Part shown: positions 9,939 through 18,335 of the stretch, piece after piece
Numbering within the stretch: position 1 is the stretch's first letter
Layout: each line of letters starts with the position of its first letter
Assembly: GCF_004118855.1 (NCBI RefSeq)
Contig: NZ_PDKF01000003.1
Span: 62,001-126,000 of the forward strand
Origin: Arcobacter sp. CECT 8983
GTDB taxonomy: Bacteria; Campylobacterota; Campylobacteria; Campylobacterales; Arcobacteraceae
Length of the DNA stretch: 64,000 nt
Direction: 5' to 3'
Position numbers and translations under genes: made by a program
The notes under the pieces: model-generated
Told to the model about the DNA's origin: nothing
The model's input: only the letters and a program-made list of their open reading frames with translations
Database searches by the model: none

Positions 9939-11795
9939 TTGTTAAAAAAAATTTTTACAAAAATTGAAAAAGGAATAAATGACTTCTCAAATGAGGAACT
10001 ATCGCAATTAGAACCTTTTATTAATGAAGAAGTAATTATAAAAAAAGATAATAATATATATGAAATAAACTCTAAATACAAAGTAGCTATTGTAAAAATT
10101 AACAAAAATACTGCAACTTTAAAAGATTTATCAAATGAATACAAAGATATTAGAATCGATTTTGAAAATCTAAAAGGTGCTTATGATAACGATTTAGTAT
10201 TGGCAAAAAGAGTTTTTAATCCCAGAAGTAAAACAAAAGCAAAAATTATAAGAGTCTTGCAAGGAAGTAAAAAAGAACTTCTTGTGTATAAAAGAGATAA
10301 TAAATTTTTTACACTTAAAGAGAATATTGAACTTCAAATAAAAAAAGAGCTTGAAGCAAATGAAGAAGATGTTTTATTAATAGATGATAAAAAGTTTGAA
10401 ATTATAAAAAATCTAGGGAATATTAGTGATGCTAAAATAGATGAACAAATATCATTGCACCTGTATAATGAAGAGTTTAGACTACAAAAGCCAATGAGTG
10501 TTGAAGCAAAAATGGACGATACGAATGAGAGAGTTGATTTAACACATTTAGCTTTTACTACAATTGACCCTGCTAGTGCAAAAGACCATGATGATGCAAT
10601 TTATTATGATGAAGAAGAAAAAATTCTTTATGTAGCAATTGCTGATGTTTCATACTTTGTAAAAGAAGGAAGCGAACTAGATAAATTAGCTTTTTTAAAA
10701 AGTACATCTGCATATTTACCAGGAAAAGTTTTACCAATGCTTCCTAATGAACTTAGTGAAGATATGTGTTCACTAAAAGAAGGCGTAGAAAGATACTCTT
10801 ATGTATTTAAAATCTATTTAGATATTGAAAATAAAACAGTTTTAAAATCAGAAGTATTTGAAGCGATCATAAAATCAAGAAGAAAATTCTCTTATGGAAG
10901 GATTGATAGAATCTTAGATGGAAAATTTGATACATATACAAAAGAAGAAAAAGCTATTTTTGATACTTTAGTATCTTTATATGAAGTTACTAAATCTTAT
11001 AGACATGAAAGACTAAAAAAAGGTTATGATTTTAGAAGTGTTGAGTATAGATTAAAATTAAATAGACAGTATGAATTAGAAGGTATTGATGTTGAAACCT
11101 CTTCTGCTTCTCACCAGCTAGTTGAAGAGTGTATGCTTTTAGCAAATATTGAAGCAAGCAAAAAAGTAAATTCTGTTGGAATATTTAGAATTCATGAAGA
11201 GCCACCTTTTAAAGCAATTTCAAAATTAGTTGATGATGTAAATGCCTTAGGAATAAAAGCAAAACTACAAAATGATGTACATGATACAATTACTCATATT
11301 CAAGAAAAAGCCAAACATTCAGTAATTAAAGATGAAATAGATGAGTTAATTATTCATGCTCAAACACAAGCAAAATACTCTTCTAAAAACTTAGGACACT
11401 TTGGTTTAGGTTTTTCTTCTTATTCTCACTTTACAAGCCCTATTAGAAGATATTCTGATTTAGTCCTTCATAGAATGCTAAAGACTAAAAAAACTCCTAA
11501 AAACATAGATGAAATATGTGAACATATCTCTATTCAAGAAAGAAAAATTGATCAAATGGTTTGGGATTTTGAAGATAGAAAATATGCAAGGTGGGCAGCA
11601 AAAAATTTAGGAGCTGAAATAAAAGTTAAAATCACAGATGATGAAAAAGGTACTTGTGTAGCCTATGGTTTAGTTCCTGGTATGAAAATTCATTTAGATA
11701 ACTATAAAGGACAAGTACTATTTTCTAAACAAAAAGTAGTAATAAAATCAAGTGATATTATTACTAAAAAGGTTCTTGGTTCATTAAAATATTAA
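9939..11795 (+). CDS. rnr: Ribonuclease R (RNB family exoribonuclease)
   Basis: 3'-5' exoribonuclease degrading structured RNA. The RNB catalytic domain shows the metal-binding aspartates in TIDPASAKDHDDAIYYDEE, and FTSPIRRYSDLVLHR near the end is the typical RNB motif. OB-fold RNA-binding segments flank it. Length of 618 residues is short compared with E. coli RNase R but normal for Helicobacter-type enzymes. The start is TTG with AAAGGG about 7 bases upstream. Order rnr-holA-rpsF-ssb-rpsR matches what I remember of H. pylori HP1248-HP1244. Confidence 0.93.
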   Translation: MLKKIFTKIEKGINDFSNEELSQLEPFINEEVIIKKDNNIYEINSKYKVAIVKINKNTATLKDLSNEYKDIRIDFENLKGAYDNDLVLAKRVFNPRSKTKAKIIRVLQGSKKELLVYKRDNKFFTLKENIELQIKKELEANEEDVLLIDDKKFEIIKNLGNISDAKIDEQISLHLYNEEFRLQKPMSVEAKMDDTNERVDLTHLAFTTIDPASAKDHDDAIYYDEEEKILYVAIADVSYFVKEGSELDKLAFLKSTSAYLPGKVLPMLPNELSEDMCSLKEGVERYSYVFKIYLDIENKTVLKSEVFEAIIKSRRKFSYGRIDRILDGKFDTYTKEEKAIFDTLVSLYEVTKSYRHERLKKGYDFRSVEYRLKLNRQYELEGIDVETSSASHQLVEECMLLANIEASKKVNSVGIFRIHEEPPFKAISKLVDDVNALGIKAKLQNDVHDTITHIQEKAKHSVIKDEIDELIIHAQTQAKYSSKNLGHFGLGFSSYSHFTSPIRRYSDLVLHRMLKTKKTPKNIDEICEHISIQERKIDQMVWDFEDRKYARWAAKNLGAEIKVKITDDEKGTCVAYGLVPGMKIHLDNYKGQVLFSKQKVVIKSSDIITKKVLGSLKY

Positions 11796-12190
11796 TTACA
11801 TTTTTCCATTAAATCTTTTAATTCAAGATTTAATGCATTTGAAGAGATATAAACTTCCCAAATAGAAATACCAAGGGATAAACACATGGAAATTAAACTT
11901 AAACCAAAAATTTGTTTACCAAAAATATAAAAACCTAAAAAGAGACAGAACATAGAAATTGTACACATTAAAAGGGATAAAGCTCCAAAAAACTGCATCC
12001 ATTTTGTTAATTCAAGTCTTTTTTTTAGGTTGTCAATTTGTCCTTTGTATTCTCCTATTTCACCTTTTCTTGCTTGAGAGCTTAAGGCTCTAATTAATTG
12101 CCCAGTTGTAAGAAACCTGTTTGTATAAGCAAGTAATAGTAAAGAGACAGCTGGAAATAACAATGCAGGAGTAGAAATTTCAATATCCAT
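11792..12190 (-). CDS. DUF2721 family membrane protein
   Basis: 132-residue inner-membrane protein of the DUF2721 family, recognisable from STPALLFPAVSLLLLAYTNRF at the N terminus and LIRALSSQ following it. Three hydrophobic segments (about 10-28, 66-88 and 92-112). Function unknown. ATG at 12190 is chosen because AAAGG stands 8 bases upstream; an ATG 11 codons earlier lacks this. It sits on the opposite strand inside an otherwise conserved rnr-holA gene pair, and its end overlaps the rnr stop by 4 bases. Confidence 0.85.
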   Translation of the reverse strand: MDIEISTPALLFPAVSLLLLAYTNRFLTTGQLIRALSSQARKGEIGEYKGQIDNLKKRLELTKWMQFFGALSLLMCTISMFCLFLGFYIFGKQIFGLSLISMCLSLGISIWEVYISSNALNLELKDLMEKCN

Positions 12191-12281
12191 AAATATAACC
12201 TTTTGTTTTTGATATTGTAACAAATTGTTTTCATAAAAAAAGAAAAGTACAAAAAAAGCAAGTTTTAGCTATTATTTCAAA

Positions 12282-13262
12282 ATGTATAGAAACGAATTTG
12301 ATAATAAGTTAAGACAAAATGAAACCTTCAATGCCTACATGTTTTATGGGCAATCATCTTTTTTAATAGATTATTACACTAATTTAGTGTCTAATAGTTT
12401 AGGAAGTAAAGATGAGATAGAAAAACTATATTATGATGATTATAATTTTAAATATGCAAAAGATAAATTACTTCAATCTTCACTTTTTGCATCAAATAAT
12501 ATACTTATTATTAAAATTGAGAAAAAACTTCCTAAAAAAGAAGTAACAGAACTAATAGATGCTTGCAATATTAATCCTGATTCTAAAGTGATTTTTGCTT
12601 GTATGGGTGATAGTGACTTTAAAGCAATGGGAGCTTATTTTACTGCTAAAACAAAATCTGTAAGTGTTAGACTTTTTTCACCATTTGCTAATGAAGCAGT
12701 GAAACTTATAGAAAATCATGCAAGAAGTTTAAATCTAAATTATGAGATGTCAGCATTAAATCACCTCTATTTTATGCATAGACAAGACTTATCTTTATGT
12801 ATAAATGATTTAGAGAAACTTTCTATACTAAATGAAAAAATTACAACTGATAAAATAAATGCCCATTGCTTTGGTATAGGGGCTGTTAACTTCGAAGATT
12901 TTTTACATAATTTATTATCTTCACAAGATATAAGTGAAGAGTTATCTCTTTTACTTGAAGAAGGGATGAATGAAATATACTTATTAACACAAGTAACTTC
13001 ATTTGTACAACAACTATTTATGATAAGTTCTTATGCAAGGGTTTTTGGTGAACCAAATTCTAAAGAAATATTAGGTTTTGTTCCTCCTAAAAATGTTTGG
13101 GAAAAGAAAACAAGACTTGCAATAAATATCAAACCTGAAAAATTCTTAGAAATACTTTCTTATCTTCTAAATATAGAATTAGAACTAAAATCTTCAAAAA
13201 TTTCTGATTCAAATCTATATTTACAAGCTTGTCTTAGAAAAATTTCAGTTTTAATTAGATAA
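12282..13262 (+). CDS. holA: DNA polymerase III subunit delta
   Basis: Clamp-loader delta subunit, which opens the sliding clamp. 326 residues, weakly conserved as usual for HolA. Recognised by FNAYMFYGQSSFLIDYYTN at the N terminus, the long helical middle domain, and a conserved position immediately upstream of rpsF in this phylum. No obvious Walker motif, which is normal for delta. The 3' end probably contains the promoter of the rpsF operon. Confidence 0.85.
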   Translation: MYRNEFDNKLRQNETFNAYMFYGQSSFLIDYYTNLVSNSLGSKDEIEKLYYDDYNFKYAKDKLLQSSLFASNNILIIKIEKKLPKKEVTELIDACNINPDSKVIFACMGDSDFKAMGAYFTAKTKSVSVRLFSPFANEAVKLIENHARSLNLNYEMSALNHLYFMHRQDLSLCINDLEKLSILNEKITTDKINAHCFGIGAVNFEDFLHNLLSSQDISEELSLLLEEGMNEIYLLTQVTSFVQQLFMISSYARVFGEPNSKEILGFVPPKNVWEKKTRLAINIKPEKFLEILSYLLNIELELKSSKISDSNLYLQACLRKISVLIR

Positions 13263-13263
13263 A

Positions 13264-13320
13264 ATCAGCAACTTTACAAAAAAATCCTTGCTGATATTTG
13301 TAAAGATACCGGCATAAACT
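13264..13320 (+). promoter_or_regulatory. rpsF leader: S6:S18-type autoregulatory RNA candidate
   Basis: Between holA and rpsF two overlapping hairpins can form. The first is ATCAGCAA (13264-13271) with TTGCTGAT (13288-13295). The second is CTTTACAAA (13272-13280) with TTTGTAAAG (13297-13305). Because the arms interleave, the two hairpins are largely exclusive alternatives. Right after the second stem comes ATACCGG (13306-13312), which resembles the AAUACCGGUGG stretch of 16S rRNA where S6 and S18 bind. Known rpsF leaders in other bacteria expose a CCG that binds the S6:S18 complex and represses translation. Assignment here is inferred from this likeness. Confidence 0.6.
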
Positions 13321-13335
13321 ACAAGGAGAAACTAA

Positions 13336-13689
13336 ATGTCAAAATTAAAACATTATGAAACAATGTTTATTGTTAAGCCAACTCTTACTGAAGAAGAGAC
13401 TGCGGCACAAATCGAAGCTGTGAAAACTTTAATCACTAAAAATGGTGGAGAAATCGTTGCTTGTGATGATATGGGTTCAAGACCATTAGCATATGAAATT
13501 GAAAAGCACAAAAGAGGTTACTACTTTGTTGCATATTTCAAAGGTGAACCAGCTTCATTAAAAGAAATCGAAAGAAACTATAGAATTAACGAAAATATTA
13601 TTAGATTTATTTTCATTAAATACGAAAGCAAAAAAGAAATCGCTGCATGGACTAAAATGAGCGATGAGGCAGCAAAAAAAGCTAACTAA
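13336..13689 (+). CDS. rpsF: 30S ribosomal protein S6
   Basis: Small-subunit protein that pairs with S18 on the platform of the 30S subunit. 117 residues with the S6 ferredoxin-like fold: [16 protein letters not shown] at the start, [18 protein letters not shown] and [21 protein letters not shown] at 13323-13328 sets the start. First gene of rpsF-ssb-rpsR, with 22 bases to ssb. Confidence 0.98.
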   Translation: MSKLKHYETMFIVKPTLTEEETAAQIEAVKTLITKNGGEIVACDDMGSRPLAYEIEKHKRGYYFVAYFKGEPASLKEIERNYRINENIIRFIFIKYESKKEIAAWTKMSDEAAKKAN

Positions 13690-13711
13690 TAAAGCAAAAT
13701 AGGACAGTCTT

Positions 13712-14245
13712 ATGTATAATAAAGTAGTAATGGTAGGAAATCTTACAAGAGATATTGAGTTAAGATATATGCCTAATGGAGCAGCACTAGCAAAAGGTGC
13801 AATTGCTACAAGTCATAGATATAAAACTCAAACTGGTGAACAAAAAGATGAAGTTTGTTTCTTAGATTTTAATATCTTTGGAAGATCTGCAGAAGTTGCT
13901 AATCAGTACTTAAGAAAAGGTTCTAAAGTTTTATTAGAAGGTAGATTAGTATTTGAGCAGTGGACTGCACAAGATGGTTCTAACAGAAGTAAACATGCTC
14001 TAAGAGTTGATACAATGAAAATGTTAGATACTAAATCAGATTCACAAAATATGGGACAAGATAACCAAGTAGGATATAATAATCCTCAAAATAGTTATAA
14101 TCAACCACAACAAAACCAATACAATCAATCACAGCAAAATGCTGGGCAAAATAGTTACGGTGGTATGAATAGTCAGGCAATGCAAAAAGCACCTGAGCAG
14201 AACATACCTGAAATCGATATAGACGATGATGAAATACCATTCTAG
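13712..14245 (+). CDS. ssb: Single-stranded DNA-binding protein
   Basis: Homotetrameric protein protecting single-stranded DNA in replication and repair. OB fold in residues 1-110 (MYNKVVMVGNLTRDIELRY, RLVFEQWTAQDGS), then a Gln/Asn-rich disordered linker (about 118-160) and the acidic C-terminal tip DIDDDEIPF that docks partner proteins. Cotranscribed with rpsF and rpsR, the classical arrangement. Confidence 0.98.
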   Translation: MYNKVVMVGNLTRDIELRYMPNGAALAKGAIATSHRYKTQTGEQKDEVCFLDFNIFGRSAEVANQYLRKGSKVLLEGRLVFEQWTAQDGSNRSKHALRVDTMKMLDTKSDSQNMGQDNQVGYNNPQNSYNQPQQNQYNQSQQNAGQNSYGGMNSQAMQKAPEQNIPEIDIDDDEIPF

Positions 14246-14260
14246 GAATAAGGAATAAAA

Positions 14261-14518
14261 ATGGCTGAAAGAAGAAAATACGGAAAAAAATTTTGTAAAT
14301 ATACTGAGATGAAAATTGATTTCATTGATTATAAAAATACTGATTTATTAAAACTATCTATGAGTGAGAGAGGTAAGATCATGCCAAGAAGACTTACTGG
14401 TAACTCTAAAAATGCTCAAGAAATGGTAGAAAAAGCAATTAAAAGAGCTAGACACATGGCATTAGTTCCATATATTGTAAATACTCAAGCAGTTACTGAC
14501 GCAGCATACGCAAAGTAA
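14261..14518 (+). CDS. rpsR: 30S ribosomal protein S18
   Basis: 85-residue basic ribosomal protein, partner of S6. Signature [24 protein letters not shown] in the C-terminal half and KYGKKFCKY at the start. Last gene of the operon, followed 22 bases later by a strong terminator. Confidence 0.98.
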   Translation: MAERRKYGKKFCKYTEMKIDFIDYKNTDLLKLSMSERGKIMPRRLTGNSKNAQEMVEKAIKRARHMALVPYIVNTQAVTDAAYAK

Positions 14519-14539
14519 TTAAAAAGTAATTTAAATAAA

Positions 14540-14571
14540 AAGGGAGAAGTTATAAGCTTCTCCCTTTTTTT
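14540..14571 (+). terminator. Rho-independent terminator of rpsF-ssb-rpsR
   Basis: AAGGGAGAAG (14540-14549) pairs with CTTCTCCCTT (14557-14566) around a 7-base loop, followed by a run of T to 14571. Confidence 0.92.
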
Positions 14572-14583
14572 ATGTCCTAATTA

Positions 14584-14602
14584 TATTATGATAATCGTTC
14601 TT
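14584..14602. promoter_or_regulatory. Fur box 1 upstream of the iron importer
   Basis: TATTATGATAATCGTTCTT matches 14 of 19 positions of the classical Fur consensus, including an uninterrupted GATAATC. It is about 75 bases before the start of the iron-binding protein gene. Confidence 0.6.
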
Positions 14603-14642
14603 AATATTAAGGTGAAACTAAGAGTTAATTCAATACTATTTC

Positions 14643-14661
14643 AATAACTATTATCATTAAT
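14643..14661. promoter_or_regulatory. Fur box 2 upstream of the iron importer
   Basis: AATAACTATTATCATTAAT matches 13 of 19 Fur consensus positions, with an intact TTATCATTA half. It ends about 13 bases before the start codon, next to the ribosome-binding site AAAAAGGA, so a bound repressor would block the transcription start region. Confidence 0.55.
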
Positions 14662-14674
14662 AAAAAGGACAGAT

Positions 14675-15682
14675 ATGTTAAAGAAATTAGCATTAGGAAC
14701 ACTTGTATTAGCAAGTTCAGTATTTGCAGCAAATGAAGTAAATGTTTATTCTCATAGACACTATGATACTGATAAACAACTATTTAAAATGTTTGAAGAT
14801 AAAACAGGAATTAAAGTAAATGTTGTAAAGGCAAAAGCAAGTGCTTTAATTAAAAGAATTGAAAGTGAAGGTGAAAAATCGCCTGCTGATGTTCTAATTA
14901 CTGTAGATGCAGGAAGATTATATCAAGCAAAACAAAAAGATATATTACAATCAATCAATTCAGATTATCTAACAAAAAATATCCCAGCACAATTAAGAGA
15001 TAAAGATAATAAATGGTTCGCTCTTACAAAAAGATCAAGAGTTGCAGTATATAAACTTGGAACTGGAATTGAAAAAGAGTTATCAACTTATGAAGATTTA
15101 GCTGACCCTAAATTCAAGGGAAAAATTATGGTTAGATCTTCAAATAATATTTATAACCAATCTTTATTAGCAGCAATGATTGCACATCATGGTGAAGAAA
15201 AAGCTTTAGAATGGGCAAAAGGTATTGTAGCTAATATGGCTAGAAGTCCAAAAGGAAATGATAGATATCAAGTTAAAGCAATAGCTAATGGTATTGGTGA
15301 AATTGCAATTGCAAACACTTATTATATTGGTAAAATGGTAGATAATAAAGAACTTGCACAAGCAGAAGCAGTTAAAAAAGTTAAAATTTTCTTCCCTAAA
15401 TTTGAAAATGGTGGAACTCATATTAATGTTTCAGGTGCAGGTGTAGCAAAATATGCTCCAAATAAAGAGAATGCAATTAAATTTATTGAATTTTTAGCAA
15501 GTCCAGATGCACAAGAACTATTTGCAAAAGGTAACTTTGAATATCCAATTTTAAAAAGTGTTAAACCATCTAAATTAGTTTCTTCATGGGGAACATTTGA
15601 AGATGATACAATATCTATTAATACTTTAGGTGAAAATAATGCAAAAGCTGTTAGAATCTTCGACCAAGCAGGTTGGAGATAA
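14675..15682 (+). CDS. fbpA: Iron(III) ABC transporter, periplasmic binding protein
   Basis: Captures ferric iron in the periplasm and hands it to the permease. Signal peptide of about 19 residues ending in SVFA, then a type II binding fold of 316 residues of the FbpA/FutA/AfuA family: VYSHRHYDTD at the N terminus, VDAGRLYQAKQ, and the adjacent tyrosines in ANTYYIGKM, where this family ligates iron. First gene of a three-gene operon behind two Fur boxes. Ligand assignment rests on family resemblance and the Fur context. Confidence 0.9.
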   Translation: MLKKLALGTLVLASSVFAANEVNVYSHRHYDTDKQLFKMFEDKTGIKVNVVKAKASALIKRIESEGEKSPADVLITVDAGRLYQAKQKDILQSINSDYLTKNIPAQLRDKDNKWFALTKRSRVAVYKLGTGIEKELSTYEDLADPKFKGKIMVRSSNNIYNQSLLAAMIAHHGEEKALEWAKGIVANMARSPKGNDRYQVKAIANGIGEIAIANTYYIGKMVDNKELAQAEAVKKVKIFFPKFENGGTHINVSGAGVAKYAPNKENAIKFIEFLASPDAQELFAKGNFEYPILKSVKPSKLVSSWGTFEDDTISINTLGENNAKAVRIFDQAGWR

Positions 15683-15698
15683 GAGGCTTTAGACAAAT

Positions 15699-17279
15699 TT
15701 GAAATATTTAAATAAACTTACAATAAGTAGTGTTTTAATAACACTACTTATTTCAGTACCAGCAATTATTCTATTTACAAATATATTTATAGGCGGTGAA
15801 AACTGGAAACATCTAGTAGATACTGTACTATTTGAATATATTTTTAACTCATTATATATTATGGTAGGCGTAGCAGTTTTAACTGCAATTTTAGGCTTTA
15901 CAACAGCATATTTAACATCACTATTTACTTTCACCGGATCTTCATTTTTTCATTATGCATTAATATTACCCTTTGCGATACCTACATACATTGTTGCTTA
16001 TATTTATGGTGGAATGTTTGATATTACAGGAAGTGTAACAACTTTTATTTTAGATTTACTTGGAAAAGACTTATCTGAAGTTTATTTTTTCAATATTATG
16101 TCTATTGAAGGTGCTATTATTGTAATGTCTTTGGTTTTATATCCTTATGTTTATTTAATCTGTAAAACATATTTAAGAGCCGAGTCTTCATCAATTATTG
16201 ATGCTTCAAAAACTATGGGTTTAAATAATTTTCAAATTTTCTATAAAGTAGTAATTCCTATTTCAAGACCAGCAATAGTTGCAGGTGTAATTTTAGCAGT
16301 AATGGAAGCAGTTGCAGATTTTGGGGTAATGGACTATTATGGCGTTGCAACTTTTGTAACTGGTATTTTTAGAACATGGTTTGGTATGGGAAGTGTTGAA
16401 GATGCTTCAAAACTAGCCTCAATGTTAATGTTATTTATTTTTACTTTGATATTTTTAGAAAAATTTCAAAGAAGAAATAAAAGATATAAAAGTAGTGGAA
16501 AAGATTTTAAACCAATAGCAAAACAAAAATTAACTGGATTTAGTAATATTTTTGCATTTTTTGCTTGTTTAGTTCCATTTTTATTTGGTTTTTTATTACC
16601 ATTTTCACAAATGTCAGTATGGTTTTATAGATCATATGAAGATGTAATTGATGAAGACTTTTTAATAATACTTTATCAAACATTATCACTTGGTATTTTC
16701 TCTGCTATTTTTATTACTATATTAGCTTTTGTATTAGTTTATAATGTAAGACTTCACAAAAGTAAATTAGCAGATAATTTAATGCAAATTTCTAAGTTAG
16801 GATATTCTATACCAGGTGCAGTTGTAGCAGTTGGAATACTTAGTTTTTTCTCAATAATTGATAGAAGCTTAGATATATTAATTAGTGGTACAGTGGTTGC
16901 TGTTATATTTGGTTATACAGTAAGGTTTATTGCAATTTCTATAAATAATTATGAGTCAGGGTTTGCAAAAGTTCCTCAAAGTTATGATGATGCTTGTAAA
17001 ACAATGGGAATAGGAGCTTTTCAAACTTTTTATAAGGTAATGTTTCCATTAATTAAAAACTCTACAATGGCAAGTTTTATTGTAATTTTTATTGAAGTAA
17101 TCAAAGAGTTACCTCTTACAATGATTTTAAGACCATTTAATTATGATACATTGGCTGTATTGTCCCATGAATTAGTAATGCAAGCACAAGTTGTAGAATC
17201 AAGTGTTCCAGCAATGTTTATTGTAGTTTTAGGAATAATTTCAGTTTTAATACTACTTAAAAATATGATTAAGGATTGA
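15699..17279 (+). CDS. fbpB: Iron(III) ABC transporter, fused permease
   Basis: Inner-membrane permease of 526 residues with about 12 membrane helices, made of two fused binding-protein-dependent transport domains as in FbpB/SfuB. Each half carries an EAA loop: DASKTMGLNNFQIFYKVV and DDACKTMGIGAFQTFYKVM, followed by conserved proline-containing helices. The start is TTG at 15699 with AGAGG about 11 bases upstream; the 16-base gap to fbpA supports one transcript. Confidence 0.92.
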   Translation: MKYLNKLTISSVLITLLISVPAIILFTNIFIGGENWKHLVDTVLFEYIFNSLYIMVGVAVLTAILGFTTAYLTSLFTFTGSSFFHYALILPFAIPTYIVAYIYGGMFDITGSVTTFILDLLGKDLSEVYFFNIMSIEGAIIVMSLVLYPYVYLICKTYLRAESSSIIDASKTMGLNNFQIFYKVVIPISRPAIVAGVILAVMEAVADFGVMDYYGVATFVTGIFRTWFGMGSVEDASKLASMLMLFIFTLIFLEKFQRRNKRYKSSGKDFKPIAKQKLTGFSNIFAFFACLVPFLFGFLLPFSQMSVWFYRSYEDVIDEDFLIILYQTLSLGIFSAIFITILAFVLVYNVRLHKSKLADNLMQISKLGYSIPGAVVAVGILSFFSIIDRSLDILISGTVVAVIFGYTVRFIAISINNYESGFAKVPQSYDDACKTMGIGAFQTFYKVMFPLIKNSTMASFIVIFIEVIKELPLTMILRPFNYDTLAVLSHELVMQAQVVESSVPAMFIVVLGIISVLILLKNMIKD

Positions 17280-17285
17280 TAATTC

Positions 17286-18290
17286 ATGATAGGAATTAGT
17301 GTAAAAGACTTAGCAGTTTCTTTTGGTGAAACAAAGATTTTAGAGGATATCTCTTTTAGTGTAGAAGCAGGGGAGATTGTAACTATTTTGGGTCCTAGTG
17401 GATGTGGGAAAAGTACAATTCTTCGATGTATAGCTTCTTTACATGATGATTATAAAGGAGAGATATTTTTAAATGAAACTTGTTTAGTTAATAATGGAAG
17501 AAATCAATGCAATAAAGATATTGGGTATATCTTCCAAGACTATGCTTTATTCCCTCATTTAAATGTTAGAGAAAACATTGAGTTTGCACTTTATAAACTT
17601 AAACAAGATGAAAAACAAAGAAGAGTTGATGTTTTATTAAAACAGTTTGATTTATTTGACCATAGACACAAGCAAATTCATGAGTTAAGTGGTGGACAGC
17701 AACAAAGAGTATCAATAGCAAGAGTTTTAGCCTATGAGCCTAAAGTATTACTTTTAGATGAGCCTTTTTCAAACCTTGACACAATTTTAAGAAATAAAAC
17801 AAAAGTTTGGTTAAAGAAGATGATTAAAGAGTTAGGTCTTAGTGCTATTTTAGTTACCCATGACCAAAAAGAAGCTTTAAGTATGTCTGATAAAATTGCA
17901 ATTATTAATGATAAAAAAATAGAGCAATTTGGAACTGCAAAAGAGCTTTTTGAAAAACCAAAATCATACTACATAGCAAACTTTTTAAATAGAATTAATA
18001 AACTACCAACAAAACTTATAGAGGATTTAGGCTCGAGTATTACTCCTGAGAACTTAGCTGTAATTCCTATTGATAAAATTGAAGTAACTGCAGATAGTTC
18101 TAAGATTGAAGCTTCTATTTTAGATATATCTTATTGTGGGGATTATTATGAACTAGAAGTATCTTTAGATAATTATGATAATTTAGAACTTACAGTAAAA
18201 TCATTTTGTATTGATTGTTTAACTAGCAGGGATAAGTGTTATTTAGATATTGATTTAAAAGATGTTCAAATAGTAAGAGAAAAAGTTTAA
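17286..18290 (+). CDS. fbpC: Iron(III) ABC transporter, ATP-binding protein
   Basis: ATPase powering the importer. Walker A GPSGCGKST (36-44), signature LSGGQQQR (134-141), Walker B VLLLDEP (154-160), H-loop VTHDQ (190-194). The C-terminal 100 residues form a TOBE-like regulatory domain; SFCIDCLTSRDKC there has three closely spaced cysteines, which is not universal in the family. It starts 6 bases after fbpB and ends the operon at a hairpin. Confidence 0.94.
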   Translation: MIGISVKDLAVSFGETKILEDISFSVEAGEIVTILGPSGCGKSTILRCIASLHDDYKGEIFLNETCLVNNGRNQCNKDIGYIFQDYALFPHLNVRENIEFALYKLKQDEKQRRVDVLLKQFDLFDHRHKQIHELSGGQQQRVSIARVLAYEPKVLLLDEPFSNLDTILRNKTKVWLKKMIKELGLSAILVTHDQKEALSMSDKIAIINDKKIEQFGTAKELFEKPKSYYIANFLNRINKLPTKLIEDLGSSITPENLAVIPIDKIEVTADSSKIEASILDISYCGDYYELEVSLDNYDNLELTVKSFCIDCLTSRDKCYLDIDLKDVQIVREKV

Positions 18291-18310
18291 TTCTTTTATT
18301 TATATAAAAC

Positions 18311-18334
18311 TATAAAGGCTATAAAGCCTTTATA
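18311..18334. terminator. Bidirectional terminator between fbpC and lctP
   Basis: TATAAAGGC (18311-18319) and GCCTTTATA (18326-18334) form a perfect 9-pair stem with a 6-base loop between two convergent genes; T-rich sequence follows on both strands. Confidence 0.75.
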
Positions 18335-18335
18335 T

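Noticed and set aside
13264-13305. True H-type pseudoknot in the rpsF leader
   Set aside because: The first and second 5' arms are directly adjacent, leaving no loop to cross a 9-pair stem, so both stems cannot form completely at once. I report exclusive hairpins instead.
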